Assembly: GCA_002731665.1 (NCBI GenBank)
Contig: PCCJ01000040.1
Span: forward strand, 1 to 11,241
Reading direction: 5' to 3'
Length of the DNA stretch: 11,241 nucleotides
Source: Actinomycetota bacterium
GTDB taxonomy: Bacteria > Actinomycetota > Acidimicrobiia > Acidimicrobiales > Poriferisodaliceae
Position numbers and translations under genes: made by a program. Numbering within the stretch: position 1 is the stretch's first letter; the number at the start of each line of letters is the position of its first letter. Below are positions 6,386 through 11,241 of this stretch, in pieces. The notes below the pieces were generated by a model, which saw nothing but the letters and a program-made list of their open reading frames with translations, was not told the DNA's origin and did not search any database.

Positions 6386-6952
6386 GTGGCAGATCGCGAA
6401 AGAAGAATGACGCCCCCATTCGGGGGCGTTTTTGTTGCCACGTCAACTATTTTAGATCAAGCCCAAGTTCATAGAGCGCTAACGCGTATTAGTCACGAGA
6501 TAATAGAAAAAAACCGTGGGTTAGACAATATTGTTCTTGTTGCCCTTCAAACTGGCGGAGTTCAGGTAGCCGAGCACATTGCACAGCTACTGTTTGAAAT
6601 TGAAGGCGTTGATGTACCTACAGGAACAATCGATGTCGCCCTTTATCGAGATGACATTGGTCTTCGTCCAGTGATGCCGGAGGCAGAGACTACGATCCCA
6701 GTGGACCTCACCGCTAAGACCGTGGTGCTTGTAGACGATGTTCTGTTCACCGGAAGAACAATTCGCGCTGCATTAGACGCGTTAAATGATTTCGGTAGAC
6801 CTCGAGCTGTACAACTTGCGGTAGTCATAGACCGAGGCCATAGGGAACTGCCTATACGGCCAGACTTTGTTGGCAAAAATCTTCCGACACGGCGCGAAGA
6901 AGTAGTTGATGTAAACCCTGAAGGAGTACTCCTTGGGGTGATGAGAAAATGA
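6386..6952 (+). CDS. pyrR: Pyrimidine operon regulator PyrR (phosphoribosyltransferase fold)
   Basis: PyrR senses uridine nucleotides and binds pyr leader RNA; many members also have uracil phosphoribosyltransferase activity. From GTG 6386 the protein is 188 aa. Motifs are ALTRISHEIIEKNRGLDNIVLV (31-52), the PRPP loop VVLVDDVLFTGRT (103-115) and DRGHRELPIRPDFVGKNLPT (139-158). Thr33, His37, Arg143, Arg148 and Lys154 correspond, by my recollection of the Bacillus protein, to residues used in RNA recognition. The usual TRG of the pyrophosphate loop reads TGG (56-58). About 15 extra N-terminal residues (MADRERRMTPPFGGVF) precede the conserved core, and codons 9-17 are the terminator-like hairpin itself. 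ATG 6380 (SD abutting) and ATG 6407 are alternatives; no ATG, GTG or TTG follows until far into the core. The stop overlaps pyrB. Confidence 0.93.
   Translation: MADRERRMTPPFGGVFVATSTILDQAQVHRALTRISHEIIEKNRGLDNIVLVALQTGGVQVAEHIAQLLFEIEGVDVPTGTIDVALYRDDIGLRPVMPEAETTIPVDLTAKTVVLVDDVLFTGRTIRAALDALNDFGRPRAVQLAVVIDRGHRELPIRPDFVGKNLPTRREEVVDVNPEGVLLGVMRK
6410..6433 (+). terminator. Intrinsic-terminator hairpin within the 5' coding region of pyrR
   Basis: A perfect 8-bp, GC-rich stem pairs ACGCCCCC (6410-6417) with GGGGGCGT (6422-6429) around the loop ATTC. It is followed by an uninterrupted T-tract (6429-6433), then GTT. This is the classic form of a Rho-independent terminator and the strongest such structure in the window. 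It lies 8 codons after the preferred pyrR GTG and encodes TPPFGGVF in frame. A ribosome translating pyrR would melt it; without translation it should form and stop RNA polymerase. I found no upstream segment that clearly forms a classical antiterminator with it. Confidence 0.8.
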
Positions 6953-7902
6953 TGAAACATCTTCTCGAGCTTGAAGAGCTTGACCTCGAAGGTATTCAAG
7001 CAATTCTTCAGCTCACAGATCGATTCGTCGAGGTAGGGGAAAGGGCAATTCCGAAAGTGCCGGCTCTACGAGGAAAAACTGTAGCCAACATGTTTTTTGA
7101 AGACTCGACTCGCACCCGGCTCTCATTTGACGTCGCTGCGAAGCGACTATCTGCGGATGTCCTGACTTTTTCTGCGAGCTCTTCCTCATTGAACAAAGGT
7201 GAGTCGATTCGAGATAGCGTTGAAACGCTCGAAGCAATGGGAATTAATGCAATAGTCGTGAGGCACAGCTCCTCTGGAGTTCCTCAACAGATAAGTCGAT
7301 GGGTGAATGAAGGCATTTCGGTCATAAACGCAGGCGATGGATGGCATGCGCACCCTACACAGGGGCTCCTCGATGCCTACACAGTGTGCGAGCATTTCAG
7401 GGGACCGGCTGGTCCGGCAGCTTCCTTGCAGGGACTACATGTTGGTTTAGTCGGAGATATTTTGCATAGCCGGGTCGCTCGAAGCGATATTCAGGCATAT
7501 ACGGCTTTAGGAGCCACGGTCACGCTGATAGCACCACCTACGTTGCTGCCAGCAGATATTTCGACCTGGCCAGTTCGGGTAAGCCAAGACCTTGATCAAG
7601 TTCTTCCGACGTTAGACGTTTTGGGTCTTCTCAGAGTGCAAAGAGAACGGATGGCGGAAGGATCAATTGGTTCGATGCGTGAATACATCGAAGAATTCAG
7701 CCTAACCCAAAGGCGTGTAAAACTATTATCAGACACTGCTGTCATCACTCATCCGGGCCCCGTTGTGCGCGGAGTGGAGGTAACTGGATCAGTTCTTGAT
7801 GAGTATCCGAGAGTTCTCAAAAATCGTCAAGTGTCAAATGGTGTTGCTGTTCGAATGGCTGTGCTTTTCCTCTTACTTGGATCCGGAGCAGAACTTGTCT
7901 AG
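6949..7902 (+). CDS. pyrB: Aspartate carbamoyltransferase catalytic subunit
   Basis: PyrB joins carbamoyl phosphate and aspartate into carbamoyl aspartate, the committed step of pyrimidine synthesis. The 317-aa protein has the carbamoyl-phosphate motif STRTRLSF (53-60), Lys83 in LNKGES, Arg105-His106, HPTQGLLD (135-142), HSRVARSD (173-180), LRVQRER (228-234) and HPGPVVRGVEV (268-278), so all active-site segments are intact. ATG 6949 overlaps the pyrR stop (ATGA); an adjacent in-frame ATG at 6952 is possible. GGTGAT a few bases upstream may act as the ribosome binding site. No regulatory pyrI gene follows. It has no long N-terminal extension of the kind seen in Pseudomonas PyrB, yet it is followed by a dihydroorotase-like gene lacking catalytic residues, which suggests a PyrB-partner complex. 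Confidence 0.97.
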   Translation: MMKHLLELEELDLEGIQAILQLTDRFVEVGERAIPKVPALRGKTVANMFFEDSTRTRLSFDVAAKRLSADVLTFSASSSSLNKGESIRDSVETLEAMGINAIVVRHSSSGVPQQISRWVNEGISVINAGDGWHAHPTQGLLDAYTVCEHFRGPAGPAASLQGLHVGLVGDILHSRVARSDIQAYTALGATVTLIAPPTLLPADISTWPVRVSQDLDQVLPTLDVLGLLRVQRERMAEGSIGSMREYIEEFSLTQRRVKLLSDTAVITHPGPVVRGVEVTGSVLDEYPRVLKNRQVSNGVAVRMAVLFLLLGSGAELV

Positions 7903-9166
7903 TCGACTGCTTTCGTATTTCTTCAAAGGTGGAGAAGTAGTAGATCAGAGTGGTCGGCGTTATGAAGATGTGGCTGTTTCAGATGGAATGATTGTCAAAC
8001 AACCAACTGATGATGCCATAGAAATAGATATCAGTGGGTGTGTTATGTCCGCTGGATTGGTAGATCTTTCAGTGAACTTCGGTGAGCCGGGTTTCGAGGA
8101 TGTTGAGTGTGTTGATAGTGGTTCCAGAGCGGCGGCAAGAGGCGGGTTTACTGCAGTTCTAAATAGCTCAGATACCTTCCCTGTTCTTGACTGCCCATCG
8201 ATGCTAGCTGAAGCTGAATTGCTCTTTGCTAAGAGCATTTGTGAGATGAGAGCGAGCGCCACTATTACAGTCGGAGGCAAGGGGTTAAGTTTGGCTCCAT
8301 TGCGGGAGCTAAGCACTAAAGGTGTCCGCTGGTTCAGCGATCGCGGAGCTATAGAAAATAAAAGTTTGTTGCGTAACGCAATGGAATATTCCTTAAGTGG
8401 TTCTGTCATCTCAGTTCGTCCCCGATCTGGATCTCTAAATGTTAATGGGGCAATGCACGAGGGAAAGTGGTCAGCAATATTAGGTCTTCCTGGGGAGCCA
8501 AGCGTTAGTGAGACATCAGAAGTTGCGGCCATTATTGACCTCGCACACGTTACCGGAGCCCGTGTTCATCTAGATCGGATTAGTGCAGCTGAGTCCGTTC
8601 AGCTACTCCGAGAAGCCAAACGGAACGGCGTTGAAATAACTTCTTCTGTGACCATCCAGCACCTAATGTTCACAGATTCAGATTGCGCCGCCTATGACCC
8701 TATGTACCGAGCTGAGCCTCCGTACCGTTCTGACGAAGATCGAAAAGCACTTATTTTAGGAGTTGAAGATAGAACTATCGATATCGTGGTGAGCGACCAC
8801 CGCCCAGCCACTGCTGAAGCAAAAGAACTCCCCTTTGATAAATCAGCAAAAGGCGCAGCAGGAATTGAAGCTACTGCAGCTCTCTTAATGGGCTCCTGTG
8901 GCTTAGAACTTGAAGTAGTTTTAGATGCTTTATCTTGGCGCCCGGCAAAAGTCGCTGGTTTCGTAAACCATGGCAATCTAGTTCGTCCGGGGAATGTCGC
9001 CAATTTGACTGTGTTGAACCCAAAGGCCTCATGGAAGTTTCAAGCTAGCGAGCAAGTTTCCCGAGGTCGAAACAATCCTTATTTTGAAAAAATACTTACG
9101 GGTCGCGTGATCCACACGATATATCGAGGAGAGCTAGTGGTTACTGATAGTGAGGTCGTTGTATGA
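7895..9166 (+). CDS. Dihydroorotase homologue lacking metal ligands (probable non-catalytic PyrC')
   Basis: The 423-aa product aligns by eye along the whole length of type I dihydroorotases: KGGEVVD at the N terminus, GEPGFEDVECVDSGSRAAARGGFTAV, AILGLPGEPSVSETSEV, EPPYRSDEDRKALILG, IDIVVSDHRP, and a C-terminal segment ending in RVIHTIYRGELVV. The residues that bind the metals are mostly gone. The HxH motif reads S59-V60-N61. FSDDG reads FSDRG (Arg150). The HxED histidine is Arg175 within VRPRS. The HxxHxS histidine is Arg228. Only Asp301 in SDHRP remains. It is therefore unlikely to cyclise carbamoyl aspartate. The frame is intact, so it is not a decaying pseudogene; a structural role with PyrB, as for Pseudomonas PyrC', is the best inference. 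TTG 7895 is supported by GGAG at 7885-7888 and overlaps pyrB by 8 nt; the same frame reaches further upstream only within pyrB. Confidence 0.9.
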   Translation: MSSRLLSYFFKGGEVVDQSGRRYEDVAVSDGMIVKQPTDDAIEIDISGCVMSAGLVDLSVNFGEPGFEDVECVDSGSRAAARGGFTAVLNSSDTFPVLDCPSMLAEAELLFAKSICEMRASATITVGGKGLSLAPLRELSTKGVRWFSDRGAIENKSLLRNAMEYSLSGSVISVRPRSGSLNVNGAMHEGKWSAILGLPGEPSVSETSEVAAIIDLAHVTGARVHLDRISAAESVQLLREAKRNGVEITSSVTIQHLMFTDSDCAAYDPMYRAEPPYRSDEDRKALILGVEDRTIDIVVSDHRPATAEAKELPFDKSAKGAAGIEATAALLMGSCGLELEVVLDALSWRPAKVAGFVNHGNLVRPGNVANLTVLNPKASWKFQASEQVSRGRNNPYFEKILTGRVIHTIYRGELVVTDSEVVV

Positions 9167-10251
9167 GTGCGATTAGATATGGTTGTTTAGTCCTTGCAGA
9201 TGGAAGTGTTTTCGAAGGTGAACTCATAGGGGCAGAGCGTGAGGTGGCTTCGGGGGAAGTCGTATTTAATACTTCTATGAGTGGATACCAAGAAGTTATC
9301 ACTGACCCGTCGTACGCAGGTCAGATAATAAACTTTACCTACCCTCACATCGGCAACTACGGAGTTAACAGCAACGATGTTGAAAGTAAGCGTTCTCATT
9401 GCCGAGGGATTATTATTCGCGACTTAGCTCGGCGACACTCGAATTGGAGAAGCGAAGACGATCTTGATTCGTACTTGAAACTTGAAGGAGTTCCCGGTAT
9501 CGCTGGTATCGATACTCGCCGGCTGACACGTCACATCAGAAATCATGGATCAATGTCTGGGGCCTTTGGCGAACTGAACGAAAAAAAATTGGGTGAGGTT
9601 GCTGCTGCTGAACTCGGAACGAGTGGCATCGATTTAGTCAGTCAGGTCAGTACGAAATCTCCATACACAGTGGGTAATGGACCATGGCGAGTAGTGGTGT
9701 ATGACCTTGGAGTTAAGCAGTCGATTCTTGAACAGCTCGGGAGAATTGCGACAATTGAGGTCGTTCCAGCAGATACAAAACCGGAAGAAGTCATTAGGCG
9801 AAATCCGCACGGCGTTTTTTTGTCAAACGGGCCCGGCGACCCAGAAATGGCGGGCGCTGTTGTTTCGGCGATAAAACAGTTCCTAGGGGTAATTCCTGTG
9901 TTTGGTATTTGTCTCGGGCACCAAGTGTTATCTTTGGCACTTGGAGGCCGCTCATTTAAAATGAAGTTCGGCCACCACGGTGGGAATGTTCCCGTTCGGA
10001 ATGAACTTACAGGCAAGGTTGAGATAACAAGCCAAAACCACAACTTTGCAATTGAGTCGGGATCGGTACCGGGAGTCGTGGAAACCCATTTTTGTCTCAA
10101 CGACGGCACTCTTGAAGGGCTTCGATGTCAAGATATCCCAGCGTTTAGCGTTCAATACCATCCGGAGGCAAGCCCAGGCCCTCATGATTCCAGATATTTA
10201 TTCGATCAATTCGCAGAGCTTATGAGTTCATTCCATGGAGATCAAAGTTAA
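9163..10251 (+). CDS. carA: Carbamoyl-phosphate synthase small (glutaminase) subunit
   Basis: CarA hydrolyses glutamine and channels ammonia to CarB for carbamoyl phosphate synthesis. The 362-aa protein has the CarA-specific N-terminal domain ([20 protein letters not shown], 32-51; then [15 protein letters not shown], 112-126). The class I amidotransferase domain follows: SNGPGDP (221-227), nucleophile Cys250 in [17 protein letters not shown] (279-287), and His333/Glu335 in [10 protein letters not shown]. The triad is complete. ATG 9163 overlaps the stop of the preceding gene (ATGA), with GAGG at 9152-9155 as ribosome binding site. It forms the complex with CarB, encoded directly downstream, and supplies PyrB's substrate as well as arginine synthesis. 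Confidence 0.97.
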   Translation: MSAIRYGCLVLADGSVFEGELIGAEREVASGEVVFNTSMSGYQEVITDPSYAGQIINFTYPHIGNYGVNSNDVESKRSHCRGIIIRDLARRHSNWRSEDDLDSYLKLEGVPGIAGIDTRRLTRHIRNHGSMSGAFGELNEKKLGEVAAAELGTSGIDLVSQVSTKSPYTVGNGPWRVVVYDLGVKQSILEQLGRIATIEVVPADTKPEEVIRRNPHGVFLSNGPGDPEMAGAVVSAIKQFLGVIPVFGICLGHQVLSLALGGRSFKMKFGHHGGNVPVRNELTGKVEITSQNHNFAIESGSVPGVVETHFCLNDGTLEGLRCQDIPAFSVQYHPEASPGPHDSRYLFDQFAELMSSFHGDQS

Positions 10252-11241
10252 TGCCGCGTAGAGATGATATTGAAAGCATTCTGATAATCGGCTCTGGCCC
10301 GATCGTAATTGGTCAAGCTTGTGAATTTGACTACTCAGGGACACAAGCGTGTCGAGTGTTGAGAGACGAGGGTTACCGAGTGATCCTCGCTAACTCGAAT
10401 CCAGCGACAATTATGACTGATCCTGAATTTGCTGACGCGACTTACATAGAGCCGTTAGACGTCGCTGTGCTAACTGCGATTATCGAAAAAGAGCGTCCGG
10501 ACGCAGTATTGCCAACTCTTGGTGGACAGACGGCTCTCAACCTAGCGACAGAGCTCGCCAACGCAGGTGTCCTAGACAAACATAACGTTGAGATGATTGG
10601 TGCGAGCAATGACGCTATTAAGACTGCGGAAGACCGTGATCTTTTCCGCAGAGCAATGGCTGAAATTGGGATTGAATGCGCTCGGTCTGAGATAGCTCAC
10701 AATATAGAAGAAGCGCGCGCAGCGCTAAAAGAAATTGGTCTTCCAGTCATTATTCGACCGGCTTACATTCTCGGAGGTAAAGGAACTGCGTTCGCATACA
10801 CGTTAGAAGAATATGAGAAAGTAGCAGCGTTGGGACTAGAGGCGAGCCCTATCTCTGAGATTTTGATCGAGCAATCCATTAAGGGCTGGAAAGAATTCGA
10901 GCTTGAAGTGATGCGCGATCATGAAGATAACTGCGTAGTTATCTGCTCGATCGAAAACGTCGACGCGATGGGTGTTCATACAGGTGACTCGATCACTGTT
11001 GCACCCGCTCAAACGCTTTCTGATGTCGAGTATCAAACAATGAGAGACTCTGCCTTCGCTTGCATTCGCCGCGTGGGGGTGGAGACTGGCGGTTCAAACG
11101 TTCAATTTGCAGTGCACCCCGAAACCGGACAGCAAATAGTTATCGAAATGAATCCACGCGTCAGTCGCAGCTCAGCCCTAGCGTCTAAAGCCACAGGTTT
11201 CCCAATAGCAAAGATTGCTGCCCGCCTGGCTGTGGGTTATA
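10251..11241 (+). CDS. carB: Carbamoyl-phosphate synthase large subunit, N-terminal part (3' truncated by window)
   Basis: The frame from ATG 10251 stays open to the window edge (330 complete codons of a protein usually near 1070 aa). It covers the carboxyphosphate-forming ATP-grasp half. Visible are [20 protein letters not shown] (11-30), [20 protein letters not shown] (48-67), [13 protein letters not shown] (87-99), Arg169 in [31 protein letters not shown] (242-261) and the metal-binding Gln285, Glu299 and Asn301 ([20 protein letters not shown]). Position numbers agree with E. coli CarB. The glycine loop reads GGKGTAF, where GGxGGG or GGxGSG is usual, a mild variant. The ATG overlaps the carA stop by one base, with GGAG at 10237-10240 upstream. 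The extreme N terminus lacks extensions. Confidence 0.97.
   Translation, partial: MPRRDDIESILIIGSGPIVIGQACEFDYSGTQACRVLRDEGYRVILANSNPATIMTDPEFADATYIEPLDVAVLTAIIEKERPDAVLPTLGGQTALNLATELANAGVLDKHNVEMIGASNDAIKTAEDRDLFRRAMAEIGIECARSEIAHNIEEARAALKEIGLPVIIRPAYILGGKGTAFAYTLEEYEKVAALGLEASPISEILIEQSIKGWKEFELEVMRDHEDNCVVICSIENVDAMGVHTGDSITVAPAQTLSDVEYQTMRDSAFACIRRVGVETGGSNVQFAVHPETGQQIVIEMNPRVSRSSALASKATGFPIAKIAARLAVGY

Noticed and set aside
6275..6409. A classical Bacillus-style antiterminator that would compete with the terminator stem.
   Set aside because: I searched the leader for a stretch complementary to the ACGCCCCC arm and found none convincing, so translation, not an alternative RNA fold, is the more likely antagonist.
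7796..7894. Longer N-terminal form of the dihydroorotase-like protein starting at ATG 7796.
   Set aside because: It would overlap pyrB by over 100 nt and add residues unlike any dihydroorotase. TTG 7895 has GGAG at the right distance and the family-like N terminus.
7895..9166. Calling the dihydroorotase-like gene a pseudogene.
   Set aside because: The frame is intact over 423 codons, fold-level motifs and length are preserved, and it is tightly embedded in the operon; only the metal-site residues are replaced.
9642..10109. Long open frames on the minus strand opposite carA, and similarly opposite ruvX, the dihydroorotase-like gene and pyrR.
   Set aside because: They mirror well-supported plus-strand genes, have low-complexity Ser/Thr/Arg-rich translations without family motifs, and lack start signals; they are antisense shadows.

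Overview
The window is a densely packed, single-strand (+) block of housekeeping genes from a bacterial chromosome. The order is alaS (3' end) - ruvX - mltG - aroE - aroB - aroQ - pepQ - efp - nusB - pyrR - pyrB - pyrC-like - carA - carB (5' part). It is the order I associate with Actinomycetota, where the aro cluster, efp/nusB and the pyr/car operon sit side by side. Base composition is moderate (neither very AT- nor GC-rich by eye) and spacers are tiny. This fits a streamlined, lower-GC actinobacterium such as the marine Acidimicrobiia better than a classical high-GC one. That placement is inference from synteny and protein flavour, not a database result.

Region 1 (1-1740): end of alanyl-tRNA synthetase, then RuvX/YqgF and the membrane-anchored transglycosylase MltG. 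Region 2 (1737-4190): shikimate pathway enzymes AroE, AroB and type II AroQ. The aroC and aroK genes that often lie between aroE and aroB in relatives are not present; only about 60 nt separate the two genes. Region 3 (4165-6274): an M24B Xaa-Pro peptidase, elongation factor P and NusB. Region 4 (6248-11241): the de novo pyrimidine operon, with a regulatory leader followed by pyrR, pyrB, a dihydroorotase homologue, carA and carB, all joined by 1-8 nt overlaps.

Two things stand out. First, the pyr leader holds a textbook PyrR-binding hairpin immediately upstream of the pyrR Shine-Dalgarno sequence. A strong intrinsic-terminator hairpin with a T-tract then lies INSIDE the pyrR reading frame, about eight codons after the best start, with no usable start codon downstream of it. 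This suggests a two-step switch in which PyrR blocks translation initiation and the untranslated hairpin then terminates transcription. Second, the 'pyrC' product is a full-length type I dihydroorotase homologue in which five of six metal-ligand positions are changed (the HxH motif reads SVN). It is therefore probably a non-catalytic partner of PyrB, and a genuine dihydroorotase must be encoded elsewhere.

No tRNA, rRNA, CRISPR, mobile element or long repeat was seen, and no gene-free stretch exceeds about 110 nt.
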